From the NCBI GenBank assembly GCA_030430565.1, contig JAUIKS010000025.1, positions 109,448-173,447 on the forward strand: DNA of 64,000 nucleotides, written 5' to 3'. Numbering within the stretch: position 1 is the first letter of the stretch; the number at the start of each line of letters is the position of its first letter. A program made the translations under genes and the position numbers. This DNA is from Polyangia bacterium (GTDB taxonomy: Bacteria > Myxococcota_A > Polyangia > Nannocystales > Nannocystaceae). The notes under the pieces are model-generated. The model had not been told where the DNA came from. It made no database searches and saw only the letters and a list, made by a program, of their open reading frames with translations. Positions 10,395-24,691 of this stretch are shown piece after piece.

Positions 10395-11573
10395 ATGCAA
10401 CGTACGACCACTCTCCTGTCCCGCACCCACGCTGTCACCCGCGCGCTCGCGCTGAGCCTGTCCGCGCTGTTCATCCCGATGTCTCTGCTCGCCTGTGATC
10501 TGATCTCGACCGAGCACGGCCCCGACGGCGACGCGCCGGGCGAGGACTGCGGCGCGCTCTTCGAGCAGTGCCTCGAGGGGGAGGGGGACCCCGACCAGTG
10601 CCACGAGCTCCTGCTCGAGTGCGAGGGCCCCGGAGCGCCGAATGACGGCGTCGAGTGCGAGCAGCTCTTCGTCGAGTGCGTCGAGCTCTGGGAGGAGGAC
10701 CCGGCCGTCTGCGAGGAGATCTTCGGTCAGTGCGTCGGCGTAGAGCCGCCGGAGCCGGAGCCCGGCGAGGGCTGCGAGCAGCAGTTCTTCGAGTGCATGG
10801 AGATCTGGGGCGAGGACCCGGCGCTCTGCGAGCAGCTGCTGCACGAGTGTGTCGGCGGCGAGCCCGAGCCCTGCCCCGAGCCGCAGCCGTGGCCAGGCGA
10901 GGGTTGTGAGCTCGAGCTGCACGAGTGCCTCGAGGGGGGCGTGGAGCCCGACCTGTGCCACGTGATCTTTGAAGAGTGCGTGGGCGGGGGAGAGCCGTGG
11001 CCGGAGCCGGAGCCCCCGTGCCCCGAGCCGGAGCCAGAGCCGGAGCCCCCGTGCCCCGAGCCGGAGCCGGGGGAGGGCTGCGAGCTCGAGCTGCAGGAGT
11101 GTCTGGAGTGGGGCATGGAGCCCGACCTGTGTCACGTGATCTTCGAAGAGTGCGTGGGCGGGGGAGAGCCGTGGCCGGAGCCGATGCCGGGCGAGGGCTG
11201 CGAGCTCGAGCTGCACGCGTGCTTGGAGGGGGGCGAGGACCCGGAGCAGTGCCACGCGATCTTCGAGGAGTGTCTGGGCGGGGGAGAGCCGTGGCCGGAG
11301 CCGGAGCCGGGCGAAGGCTGCGAGCTCGAGCTGCATGAGTGCCTCGAGGGGGGCATGGAGCCCGACCTGTGTCACGTGATCTTCGAGGAGTGCGTGGGCG
11401 GTGATCCGTGGCCTGAGCCTGAGCCTGAGCCGGGGGAGGGCTGCGAGCTCGAGCTGCACGAGTGCCTCGAGGGGGGCATGGAGCCCGACCTGTGCCACGT
11501 GATCTTCGAGGAGTGTCTGGGCGGTGATCCGTGGCCCGAGCCCGATCCCGATCAAGACCCGCAGCTTCCTTAA
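10395..11573 (+). CDS. lipoprotein with eight C-x6-C-x9-C-x6-C repeats
   Basis: A 392-residue protein with a signal peptide and lipobox (SLLAC, Cys34). The mature part is eight copies of a 29-31-residue unit with exactly conserved Cys spacing C-x6-C-x9-C-x6-C (for example CELELHECLEGG followed by PDLCHVIFEEC), separated by Pro/Glu linkers such as EPWPEPEPGEG. Units 4-8 are nearly identical in DNA and protein, units 1-3 are older and diverged. The spacing predicts helical hairpins clamped by two disulfides, like beads on a stiff acidic string, outside the cytoplasm. No known family recognised. The weak AGAGGGA upstream of the ATG is the only ribosome-binding candidate. A 24-bp palindrome follows the stop. 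Confidence 0.85.
   Translation: MQRTTTLLSRTHAVTRALALSLSALFIPMSLLACDLISTEHGPDGDAPGEDCGALFEQCLEGEGDPDQCHELLLECEGPGAPNDGVECEQLFVECVELWEEDPAVCEEIFGQCVGVEPPEPEPGEGCEQQFFECMEIWGEDPALCEQLLHECVGGEPEPCPEPQPWPGEGCELELHECLEGGVEPDLCHVIFEECVGGGEPWPEPEPPCPEPEPEPEPPCPEPEPGEGCELELQECLEWGMEPDLCHVIFEECVGGGEPWPEPMPGEGCELELHACLEGGEDPEQCHAIFEECLGGGEPWPEPEPGEGCELELHECLEGGMEPDLCHVIFEECVGGDPWPEPEPEPGEGCELELHECLEGGMEPDLCHVIFEECLGGDPWPEPDPDQDPQLP
10540..11560 (+). repeat. intragenic tandem repeats of the Cys-repeat lipoprotein
   Basis: Eight repeat units with variable linkers; the last five share long stretches of identical DNA (for example gcgagctcgagctgcacgag), indicating recent duplication and likely copy-number variation between strains. 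Confidence 0.8.
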
Positions 11574-11598
11574 AAGCCCGATCGGGTATGAGGAGGAC

Positions 11599-11622
11599 GC
11601 TCGCCCCGCGCGCGGGGCGAGC
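11599..11622. terminator. 24-bp perfect palindrome, possible terminator
   Basis: Two 12-base arms (GCTCGCCCCGCG and its exact complement) meet without a loop spacer, 26 bases after the stop of the lipoprotein gene. There is no T run, so it may be a GC-type terminator, an mRNA-end stabiliser or a protein-binding site. Confidence 0.45.
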
Positions 11623-11630
11623 CGAAGCGC

Positions 11631-11756
11631 GTGACAACGCTGGGGGCCCGGTTTCTCGATTGGGAGGAGCAGCTCGCCCAGGAGCCCGGTGCGCTCGACG
11701 GCGGCACGCACATCCTGTTCGCGGTCGAGCGGCTCGAGCGCGCGGACGCGGCGTGA
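11631..11756 (+). CDS. possible short ORF or gene remnant (41 aa)
   Basis: A GTG-started frame with a protein-like composition (RFLDWEEQLAQEPG, THILFAVERLE) that contrasts with the Arg/Pro-rich shadow frames around it. No ribosome binding site and no recognised family. It could be the tail of a decayed gene or a genuine small protein. Confidence 0.25.
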   Translation: MTTLGARFLDWEEQLAQEPGALDGGTHILFAVERLERADAA

Positions 11757-11810
11757 GCTCCCCACGCCGCGAAATTGTCAGACCGCGGCGCGCGGCTGGT
11801 AGGTTCCGGC

Positions 11811-14291
<2,481 letters not shown>

Positions 14292-14300
14292 CGCGGCGTA

Positions 14301-15434
14301 TCAGACCGGCGGCGGGAACATGTCGCAGACCGCCTCGATCACGTCGAGCGCCTCCTGCAGCGGCGTCGTGAAGTCGTTGTCGCAGATGCTGCCCCAGTAG
14401 GCGTTCTGCGGGGAGTTGTTGACGAAGGAGTGCAGGCGCGGGGCCTTGACCGCGCCGTCGTCGTTCATCACGTCGCCGCAGCTGGTGTCCGCGGGTCCGG
14501 AGAACACGACGGTCGCCAGGCGATCGGTCTCGCCGCCCTTCAGGTCGACGAACTGGTTGTAGTACTCCTGCACGGGCGTCGCCGGCGGCGGGATCAGCCC
14601 CCAGGTCTCGGGGATCTCCCACACCGACTGGTCGTCCTCGTCGGTGAAGATCACGAGCACGAGCAGCGCGTCGTCACGCAGGAAGCCGGCGTTGTAGGCC
14701 TCTTGGTCGATCACGCGGTCGACCAGGGCCGCGCGCGCGGCCTCCAGCGGCATCTCGTCGAACTCGCCGCCGTCCATCGAGGCGATGCACTGGAACTGCG
14801 TGGCGACCGTGTTGACGTCGTCCTGCTCGATCCACTTGCCGGGCGGCTCGTCGTTTTGACAGTTCAGCCGGTCGGCGTTGTGCTGCAGGCGGCCGCGGTG
14901 GCCCTGGCCGCAGATCAGGTTGAGCACGCACTTGTCGGTCCCGGCCATGTCCGTCGAGACCACGCCGATGCGGTAGTTGATGTTCTTCTCCTGCACGAGC
15001 TCCTGGTCGATGGTCTCGACCAGGCTCGGGAACGCGGCCGTCAGCTTGTTCTGCTCGTCGGACATCGAGCCCGAGTCATCGATCACGAACAGGATGTCGA
15101 CCTTCTTGCAGCCCAGGTCCTCGCCGTCGGTGGGGTCGATGGTGCCTGTGGTCTCGGCCGCGCCGACATCGTACTTCGGCTCGTTCGTGTTCGCGTCGGA
15201 GCTCTCCCCCATGCTCCCAGAGCCGTCGGTCCCGGTCGTGCTCCCGCTCGTGCCGCCGCCGCCGGTGCCGTTGGTCGTGGCCGCGCTCGTGACCTGCGAA
15301 TTCGTGGTGCCCGCCGAGGGCCCCGCCGAGCTCACCTGCCCGTCCGACTCCGAGGCGCTGTCGACGGCGCTGTCACCACAGGCGAGGGCGAGCGCGCAGA
15401 GGAGAACAACAGACGAGCCAAGGAATCGATGCAT
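14301..15434 (-). CDS. VWA-domain lipoprotein
   Basis: A 377-residue lipoprotein (LALAC lipobox) with a Ser/Thr/Gly linker (about 25-85) and a von Willebrand factor A domain carrying a complete metal-ion-dependent adhesion motif (FVIDDSGSMSDEQ near residue 117; later TDEDDQS). Eight or more Cys, two near the C-terminus, suggest disulfides. This architecture is common in Nannocystales-type myxobacteria; the domain normally binds proteins through a bound metal. The ATG at 15434 is preferred over a TTG two codons earlier. A perfect ATGTCT-N4-AGACAT dyad lies about 97 bp upstream. Confidence 0.88.
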   Translation of the reverse strand: MHRFLGSSVVLLCALALACGDSAVDSASESDGQVSSAGPSAGTTNSQVTSAATTNGTGGGGTSGSTTGTDGSGSMGESSDANTNEPKYDVGAAETTGTIDPTDGEDLGCKKVDILFVIDDSGSMSDEQNKLTAAFPSLVETIDQELVQEKNINYRIGVVSTDMAGTDKCVLNLICGQGHRGRLQHNADRLNCQNDEPPGKWIEQDDVNTVATQFQCIASMDGGEFDEMPLEAARAALVDRVIDQEAYNAGFLRDDALLVLVIFTDEDDQSVWEIPETWGLIPPPATPVQEYYNQFVDLKGGETDRLATVVFSGPADTSCGDVMNDDGAVKAPRLHSFVNNSPQNAYWGSICDNDFTTPLQEALDVIEAVCDMFPPPV

Positions 15435-15530
15435 ACGCAAACGCTATCACTTGTGGACGGCGGCGGCGCGTGAGCTATCCGGCAACACGCGGCCCGAGGT
15501 GGGTGTTTCCCCGGGTGAAGCGACGGCAAG

Positions 15531-15546
15531 ATGTCTCGATAGACAT
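15531..15546. promoter_or_regulatory. perfect 16-bp dyad ATGTCT-CGAT-AGACAT
   Basis: Both 6-bp arms are exact. It sits in the 138-bp gap between the SRAP gene and the VWA lipoprotein gene, about 97 bp upstream of the latter's ATG, so it probably controls the VWA gene. Confidence 0.6.
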
Positions 15547-15578
15547 ATTGCAGATGTGCGCAGGTGTAGGTGTGAAGC

Positions 15579-16316
15579 CTACTCCTCGGGGAGATCGATC
15601 GCCTCGACGCACTCCGGGTCATCGTGTCGCGTGCTGTTGACGCGTGAAGACACCGGCGTCGCCACCAGCAGGTCATCGGGCGCGGGCACGAGCAGCGCGG
15701 AGAGCGAGGCTCGCATGGCCTCGCGGTCCTGCTTCGCGTGCGCGCTTTGGCCCGCCGGCGCGACCGGGTCGAGCCAGCTCGCGAGGCTCGCCGCGCCCGG
15801 CGCGAGGATCACCGGCATACGGCGGTGGTAGGGCGCGAGCGTCTGGTTCGCGGCGCACGTGAGGATCGTGAAGCGGCGCAGGCTCTCGCCGGTCTGCGGG
15901 TGGACGAGATCGCGGTAGAGCCCGGCGAGCAGCATCGGCTCGCCGCCGGCGCGGTGAAACCAGTAGGGCTGACGCTGCCCCTTGGGACCGGTCCACTCGA
16001 AGAAGCCGTCAGCGGCCACGGCGCAGCGGCCGTTGAGGAACGCGCCGCGGAAGCTCGGCTTGTTCGCGGCCGTCTCAGCGCGCGCGTTGATGTGGCCTAC
16101 CGGGTCATCCTTGCCGGGCCCGAAGGGCGCGGGCAGGCCCCAGCGCGCGTGCACGAGGCGATGACGATCTCGCTCGCGGATCGCGATCACGCTCGTCTGC
16201 GTCGGCGCGATATTGTACCGCGGGCGGTACTGCGAGACGTCGCCTACGTCGAGCTCGAGCTGCAGGTGATCGGCGAGATCTTGATAGCGCGTGGTCAGGG
16301 TGAAGCGGCCGCACAT
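15579..16316 (-). CDS. SRAP family protein (YedK/HMCES-like abasic-site shield)
   Basis: A 245-residue protein starting MCGRF: after Met removal Cys2 is the nucleophile that bonds covalently to abasic sites in single-stranded DNA. Other family residues are visible: Asn35 in YNIAPTQ, Glu in FFEWTGP (about 107) and His in YHRRMPVIL. The family protects replication forks, and in many bacteria lies in SOS-type regulons. Length and order fit the family (about 220-240). It is flanked by two perfect copies of the 16-bp dyad, one about 100 bp upstream of its start. Confidence 0.95.
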   Translation of the reverse strand: MCGRFTLTTRYQDLADHLQLELDVGDVSQYRPRYNIAPTQTSVIAIRERDRHRLVHARWGLPAPFGPGKDDPVGHINARAETAANKPSFRGAFLNGRCAVAADGFFEWTGPKGQRQPYWFHRAGGEPMLLAGLYRDLVHPQTGESLRRFTILTCAANQTLAPYHRRMPVILAPGAASLASWLDPVAPAGQSAHAKQDREAMRASLSALLVPAPDDLLVATPVSSRVNSTRHDDPECVEAIDLPEE

Positions 16317-16621
16317 GGTAGCCTGATGTACCCGAATTCGCGCGGGCCGGTAAAGTCGCGCGGGCGTCCGCGGAGCGGCGTCCGCGGACGGGCGCGCGCG
16401 CGGGCGGACCTATGTCTCAATAGACATGTTCTTCCGCGCGCGCGGATACAGCCGCGAGCGCGCAACTTCCGAATGCCGATTGTGATCCCACCACGGGTGG
16501 GATAGAACAGGCAGGTGGTCGAGCGTCTGCGGTTGACGCGAGGCTTTCCGCGTCATGTGTGCTCTCATGCGCAGAACTTGCGTAGCGATTGTGCCGTCGC
16601 GGTCGTCCCGCGGAGGCACCT
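16317..16621. other. divergent intergenic region with dyad
   Basis: About 305 bp between the SRAP gene (minus) and the receiver-cyclase gene (plus). It holds a perfect 16-bp dyad at 16412-16427 and otherwise only the ribosome binding site of the cyclase gene (GGAGG, 16612-16616). Confidence 0.5.
16412..16427. promoter_or_regulatory. perfect 16-bp dyad ATGTCT-CAAT-AGACAT
   Basis: Second perfect copy, differing from the 15531 copy only in one spacer base. It is about 96 bp upstream of the SRAP start codon and 195 bp upstream of the cyclase start, so it may act on either gene. Confidence 0.6.
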
Positions 16622-17731
16622 GTGACTGAAGCGCCCAGGCGAGTGCTCGCGGTCGACGATAACCGCGTGAACCGGATCGCGCTGTCGCGCCTGCTGGGTC
16701 GCCTCGGGCTCAGCGTGACGCTCGCCGAGAACGGTCAGCAAGCGCTCGAGCATCTCAAAGACCGGCCCTTTGACCTGCTGCTGCTGGACATCGTGATGCC
16801 GGAGATGGACGGCTACGAGGTCCTGCGCCGGCTCAAGCAGGATCGTCAGCTGCGCGACATCCCGGTGATCGTGATCTCCGCGATCGACGACATGAAGAGC
16901 GTCGTCAAGTGCATCGAGATGGGCGCCGAGGACTACCTCCCAAAGCCCTTCGACCCGGTGCTGCTGCGCGCGCGCATCGACGCGAGCCTCGAGAAGAAGC
17001 GGCTGCGTGATCAGGAGCAGGAGTACCTGAGTCAGCTGCAGATCGAGCGCGAGAAGGCCGAGAAGCTGCTGCTCAACATCCTGCCCCGCCCGGTCGCCGA
17101 GCGCCTCAAGGCCGGGCAGACGGTCATCGCCGATCACTTCAGCGACGTCACGGTGCTGTTCGCCGACATCGTCAACTTCACGCGGCTCTCCACGAACATG
17201 TCGCCGACCAAGCTCGTCGTCATGCTCAACGAGGTGTTCTCGGCCTTCGACGCGTGCACGCTGCGCTTCGGGCTCGAGAAGATCAAGACGGTCGGCGACG
17301 AGTACATGGTCGTCGGCGGGCTGCCGATCGCGCGTGGCGACCACGCCGAGGCGATCGCCCAGATGGCGCTGTGTATGCAGGAGCGCTACAAAGAGGTCCG
17401 CCTCGAGAGCGGCGAGCCGCTGCAGTTCCGCATCGGGATCAACTCAGGCCCGGTGGTCGCCGGGGTGATCGGCGCGAGCAAGTTCCAGTACGACCTCTGG
17501 GGCGACACCGTGAACGTCGCGAGCCGGATGGCCTCGCAGGGCCTCGTCGATCAGATCCAGGTCACCGAGTCGACCTACAAGCTGCTCAAGCACCGCTTTC
17601 GGTTCGAAAAGCGCGGGGTGATCAGCGTCAAGGGCCGCGGCGAGATGACGACCTACCTGCTGCGAGAGCCAGTCGTCGTGGGCGCGAGCGAGGAGCGCGC
17701 GGCGGTCACCGAGATCGCGCGCTCCGGCTAG
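16622..17731 (+). CDS. response regulator with class III adenylate cyclase output
   Basis: A 369-residue protein. Residues 1-125 are a receiver domain (VLAVDDN, phospho-acceptor Asp near 56 in LLLLDIVMPEMDGY, Lys in LPKPFDP). A short coiled coil (about 130-160) leads to a class III cyclase domain (about 165-350): metal aspartates in FADIVNFT and TVGDEYMV, the adenine-contacting Lys in EKIKTVGDEY and the Asp/Arg pair in YDLWGDTVNVASRM. All catalytic residues appear present, so it should make cAMP when its partner histidine kinase phosphorylates it. No partner kinase is adjacent; the hybrid kinase at 21970 is a candidate only by proximity. GTG start with GGAGG five bases upstream. Confidence 0.93.
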   Translation: MTEAPRRVLAVDDNRVNRIALSRLLGRLGLSVTLAENGQQALEHLKDRPFDLLLLDIVMPEMDGYEVLRRLKQDRQLRDIPVIVISAIDDMKSVVKCIEMGAEDYLPKPFDPVLLRARIDASLEKKRLRDQEQEYLSQLQIEREKAEKLLLNILPRPVAERLKAGQTVIADHFSDVTVLFADIVNFTRLSTNMSPTKLVVMLNEVFSAFDACTLRFGLEKIKTVGDEYMVVGGLPIARGDHAEAIAQMALCMQERYKEVRLESGEPLQFRIGINSGPVVAGVIGASKFQYDLWGDTVNVASRMASQGLVDQIQVTESTYKLLKHRFRFEKRGVISVKGRGEMTTYLLREPVVVGASEERAAVTEIARSG

Positions 17732-17745
17732 CCTCCTCGCGGCGT

Positions 17746-18393
17746 TCACTGCTTGCGTCGGCGGCCGCGCTTGTCGTGCCGCAGCCAGCCGTCGCGCAGC
17801 TCCTCGGCCCAGCGGTCGAGGTTGGCGGTGGTGCTCTCGCGCAGCGCGGCGTCGCTGGTGAGCGCCGCGAGCTCCTCGCCGAGCAGCTCCCGCGCGCGTC
17901 GTAGGCGCGAGCGGGCCGTGCCCGCCGGGAAGCCCAGGACCCGCGCGACTTCGAAGGACGTCATGCCCTCCCAGTAGGAGAGCTCGAGCACTACCTGGAA
18001 GCGCAGCGGGATCCTGCGCAGGGCTTGCAGGAGCAGCCGATGCTCGCGTCGCTGACCGAGGATCGTCAGCGGCCCGACGCCGAGGTCGACGGCCGAGAGC
18101 GCCTCGAAGTCGATGGGCCGCCGCCCGCGCTGGCGCGCGCGGAAGTGGTCGCAGAGGAGGTTGTGCGCGATCCCGAAGAGGTAGGAGCGGAAGCTCGCGT
18201 CGCCGCGGAAGCGATCGCGGCCCTCGACGCAGGCGAGGAAGGTGCGCTGGACGAGGTCCTGGATCGCGTCGTTGTCGCCGAGCTTGTTTTTAAAAAACCG
18301 GTGGATCGACGCGATGTGTCGATCGAAGAGCGCCTCTCCGGCTCGGAGGTCGCCTGACCTCCAGCCCGCGAGGAGCTCGCTGTCGTCGCGCAC
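17746..18393 (-). CDS. ECF-like RNA polymerase sigma factor
   Basis: About 215 residues. Region 2 is visible in LLAGWRSGDLRAGEALFDRH, IHRFFKNKLGDN and DLVQRTFLACVEG..FRSYLFGIAHNLL; region 4 in LLLQALRRIPLRFQVVLEL, MTSFEVARVLGFPAGTARSRL. It lacks sigma regions 1 and 3 and has no anti-sigma gene next to it. It is divergent from the TPR kinase at 18798, an arrangement repeated around other sigma factors here. The open frame extends much further upstream, but composition turns Arg/Ser/Pro-rich; the GTG at 18393 begins the recognisable domain. The conserved tail (TTANLDRWAEELRDGW) recurs in the sigma factors at 27653 and 50567, so they are one paralogous family. Confidence 0.88.
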   Translation of the reverse strand: MRDDSELLAGWRSGDLRAGEALFDRHIASIHRFFKNKLGDNDAIQDLVQRTFLACVEGRDRFRGDASFRSYLFGIAHNLLCDHFRARQRGRRPIDFEALSAVDLGVGPLTILGQRREHRLLLQALRRIPLRFQVVLELSYWEGMTSFEVARVLGFPAGTARSRLRRARELLGEELAALTSDAALRESTTANLDRWAEELRDGWLRHDKRGRRRKQ

Positions 18394-18797
18394 TCGCCGA
18401 GCTTGCCCGCAGCCCCCGTCACGCGCAAGGCTCGCCCGCGCGCGGCGCCTTGGGTCGCCCGGCGCACCCCGCGGGCGCGCCTCTCGATCAGCTGGTCTAC
18501 GGTACAGATCCAAAAAATCTCGACGTGACCGCGACGTTGTTTTTGCTCGAGACCCGCCCTGCGTGGGTCCGAGCGAAGAGTCGGGCGACGTGAATTGAGC
18601 TCGCGCGCAGTGGTAGTGCGGCGCGCCGCGAGGCTGATCAAAACTTTCTGAATTTCGTGTTCTAGGGGCCCTTAGAGCGCTGAATTCGAGATCGGCGCGA
18701 ATCGGCGCGACCGCCTCGCGACCCGCCGCGCGCGAGGGATCGGCCGGCTTGCGCGGCGCTCGAGAGCGGGCAATCTTGATGCTCGAGGCAGGCGAGC
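18394..18797. other. divergent sigma/kinase promoter region
   Basis: About 400 bp between the sigma factor and the kinase. It contains A/T-rich patches (TCCAAAAAATCTC near 18509, GTTGTTTTTGCTC near 18536, ATCAAAACTTTCTGAATTTCG near 18638) suitable for two promoters. No gene seen. Confidence 0.4.
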
Positions 18798-21956
<3,159 letters not shown>

Positions 21957-21969
21957 CGCGTCGCCTGTC

Positions 21970-24630
21970 TCACCAGCCACGTCGCTCGCGCGCGCCTCGC
22001 AGCGCGTCGAGGAAGCGCGCGAGCTCCTCGGGCAGCGCCTGGACGAGGGTCGACGCGTCGGTGAACGCGGCGCTGACGGCGGCCTCCTCGAGCTCGGCGG
22101 CGAGCGCCGCGAGCGAGTCCCCGCCGAGTGTGCGGGCGTTGCCCTTGAGCGTGTGCGCGCCGGTCTTGAGCGCCTCGGCGTCGCGGCGCGCGGCGGCCTC
22201 CTCGAGGCTGGCGATCAGGCCGTCGAGCTCGGGCAAGAAGTCGGCGTAGAACTCGGCGAGGCCCTGGTCGGTGTCGTCGCCGGTGAGCTCCTGGATCCGC
22301 TCGAAGGCCTCGACGTCGAGCACGAGCGCGTGACCCCGGCCCGCCGTCTCCACGAGCTCGGCGGGCGCGGAGGCCTCGCGCTCGCCGGACGCGAAGCGCT
22401 CGAGCGCGCGGCGCAGGTCACGGAGCCGATAGGGCTTGCTGACGTAGTCGTCCATGCCCGCGTCGAGGCAGCGCTGGCGATCGCGCACCGTCGCGTTCGC
22501 GGTCATCGCGACGATGTAGGGTTGCCTGTCCTGAAGCCCAGGCTCCGCGCGGATCCGCCGAGTCGCCTCGAGGCCGTCGAGCTCGGGCATGTGCACGTCC
22601 ATAAAGATGATGTCGTAGGGGATCGCGCGGATCGCCGCGAGCGCCTCGGCGCCGTCCGCCACCGTGTCGGCCCGCAGCCCTACGCGCTCGAGCGAGAGCT
22701 TGGCGACTTTTTGATTGTTCGCGTTGTCGTCCGCGACCAGCGCGCGGGTCCCCGGCGGCAGCTCGAGCGTGAACGCCACGGCGAGGCGCCGGTTGAGCTC
22801 GCCGGGCGTCGGCGGGGCCGCGCCCTCGATGAACAGCGAGCTCAGGCAGTTGTACAGCCGCGAGGGTCGCAGCGGCTTGGTCATGAAGGCGCTGAACTCC
22901 CGCATGATCGGGTCGGGCTCGCGCTGCCCGAGCGAGGTGAGCATGATCAGCGGCAGCGCCTTGCCCCGCGGCCTCGCGCGCAGCGCCTCGGCGAGCTGGA
23001 GGCCGTCCATCCCGGGCATGTGCATGTCGAGGATGGCGCACTCGATCGGCCCGCGCGCGCCGTCGCCGTCCAACATCTCGAGCGCCTCGGCGCCCGAGCT
23101 CGCGCTCACGCTCTCGGCGCCCCAGGAGGCGAGGTAGCGCTCGACGATCTCCCGGTTCGTCGCGTTGTCGTCGACGACCAGCACGCGTCGACCGCTCAGC
23201 GGCCCGTCGCCCTCGAGGTAGCTCGGCCGCGCGAACTCGGCCTCGGGCCCGGGGATCGTGAAGCGGAAGGTCGTGCCCTCGCCGAACACGCTCTCGACCG
23301 AGAGCGCGCCGCCCATCGCCTCGACCAGCCGCTTGCAGATCGAGAGCCCGAGGCCGGTGCCGCCGAACCGGCGGGTCGTGGAGGCCTCGGCCTGGGCGAA
23401 GGCGTCGAACAGGGTCGGCAGCGCCTCCGCCTTGATCCCGATCCCGGTGTCGCGGACCGAGAAGCGGAGCGCGGGGCGCCCGGCGGCCTGTTCGGCTGCG
23501 GCGTCGCGCTCGACGCGGAGCTCGACCTCGCCTTTGGTCGTGAACTTCACGGCGTTGCCGAGCAGGTTGACGAGCGTCTGCTGCAGGCGCGTCGCGTCGC
23601 CGTAGATCGCGACCGGGACCTCGGGCTCGATCCAGAACGCGAGCTCGAGGTGCTTCTTGGCGGCCGCGATCGCCACGACGTCGATCGAATTCTCGACGCA
23701 CTCGCGCACGCTCATGGGCGCGCGCTCGAGCTGCAGCTCGCCGGCCTCGATCTTCGAAAAGTCGAGGATGTCGTTGATCAGCCCCAGCAGCGCCTCGCCG
23801 CTGCTGCGCACGATCTCGACGAAGCCGCGCTGCTCGGGCTTGAGCTCGGTCTCGAGCAGCAGCCCGGTCATGCCGATGACCGCGTTCATCGGCGTGCGGA
23901 TCTCGTGGCTCATGTTCGCGAGAAACTCGCTCTTGGCCGTGTTCGCCAGCTCGGCGCGGGCGCGGGCGCCGGCGAGCTCACCGACCGCGATCTCCAAGTC
24001 CGAGAGCGCGGCGGTGCGCTGCCGCGCGACGTTTCGGTGGGCGCGATCGTAGAGCAGGATCAGCGCGGGGATGAGGAGCAGCGCGATGCTCGGGACGACC
24101 ACGAACATCACCCGGAATTCGATGAGCAGCGGGTTCCCCGTCGCCGGCGCCAGGATCGAGAACGCGATCACGGCGGCGACCAGGGTCACGCCGAAGATCA
24201 TCCCCGTGACGCCGCCGAGCAGGAAGCCCGCGAGCGCCGGCACGATCGGGAAGGCGAACACGACCGGCGTCGGGTAGGCGCCGTTGATCGCCTGGATGCC
24301 GACGAGCAGCAGCCCGAACAGGACGCAGAAGATCAGCGACGGGGCGTGAATCGAGCGAGCCCTGCGGGCGAGGATAGCGATCGCGATCGAGACCAGCGTG
24401 AGGGCCCCTGTCATGACGACCGCCGGGCCGGATCCCTCGAGCTGCGCGCGCGGGATGATCGCCGCGAACGAGGCGAGCCCGACCAAGCCCGCGAAGCTCG
24501 AGAGGACGCGCCGACGAATTCGCTCGAGGCCAGCGGCCGCGAAGCGCTGACTCGCGGCTTCCACGGACGTGGCCGCGTCGTGTTTCGGCGCGACAGGCGA
24601 GCCGCCGCTGGAGCCATCCTCGCTCGTCAT
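21970..24630 (-). CDS. hybrid histidine kinase with two receivers and HPt
   Basis: An 886-residue protein. Five or six hydrophobic helices occupy about 45-205, with no large periplasmic loop, suggesting a membrane-embedded sensor. Then HisKA with the phospho-His in NMSHEIRTPMN (about 239), HATPase_c (GNAVKF; DTGIGI; FGGTGLGL) to about 460, receiver 1 (VLVVDDN..AILDMHMPGMDG), receiver 2 (ALVADDNANNQ..IIFMDVHMPELDG..MTAN..SKPY) and a C-terminal HPt domain (HTLKGNARTLGG, about 825). This is a complete phosphorelay in one chain that would end on a separate regulator, for example the receiver-cyclase about 4 kb away (inference only). It is convergent with the kinase gene, 13 bp apart. Confidence 0.94.
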   Translation of the reverse strand: MTSEDGSSGGSPVAPKHDAATSVEAASQRFAAAGLERIRRRVLSSFAGLVGLASFAAIIPRAQLEGSGPAVVMTGALTLVSIAIAILARRARSIHAPSLIFCVLFGLLLVGIQAINGAYPTPVVFAFPIVPALAGFLLGGVTGMIFGVTLVAAVIAFSILAPATGNPLLIEFRVMFVVVPSIALLLIPALILLYDRAHRNVARQRTAALSDLEIAVGELAGARARAELANTAKSEFLANMSHEIRTPMNAVIGMTGLLLETELKPEQRGFVEIVRSSGEALLGLINDILDFSKIEAGELQLERAPMSVRECVENSIDVVAIAAAKKHLELAFWIEPEVPVAIYGDATRLQQTLVNLLGNAVKFTTKGEVELRVERDAAAEQAAGRPALRFSVRDTGIGIKAEALPTLFDAFAQAEASTTRRFGGTGLGLSICKRLVEAMGGALSVESVFGEGTTFRFTIPGPEAEFARPSYLEGDGPLSGRRVLVVDDNATNREIVERYLASWGAESVSASSGAEALEMLDGDGARGPIECAILDMHMPGMDGLQLAEALRARPRGKALPLIMLTSLGQREPDPIMREFSAFMTKPLRPSRLYNCLSSLFIEGAAPPTPGELNRRLAVAFTLELPPGTRALVADDNANNQKVAKLSLERVGLRADTVADGAEALAAIRAIPYDIIFMDVHMPELDGLEATRRIRAEPGLQDRQPYIVAMTANATVRDRQRCLDAGMDDYVSKPYRLRDLRRALERFASGEREASAPAELVETAGRGHALVLDVEAFERIQELTGDDTDQGLAEFYADFLPELDGLIASLEEAAARRDAEALKTGAHTLKGNARTLGGDSLAALAAELEEAAVSAAFTDASTLVQALPEELARFLDALRGARERRGW

Positions 24631-24691
24631 TGGCCGATGAATTGTGTACCGCGAGCGCCGTCGCCGCGATGTTGAATCTCTCGCGCGCGAA

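Noticed and set aside
10284..11765. 493-codon minus-strand frame with LEDHV-type repeats opposite the Cys-repeat lipoprotein
   Set aside because: Its repeats are only the mirror of the plus-strand repeats; no signal peptide and no start context.
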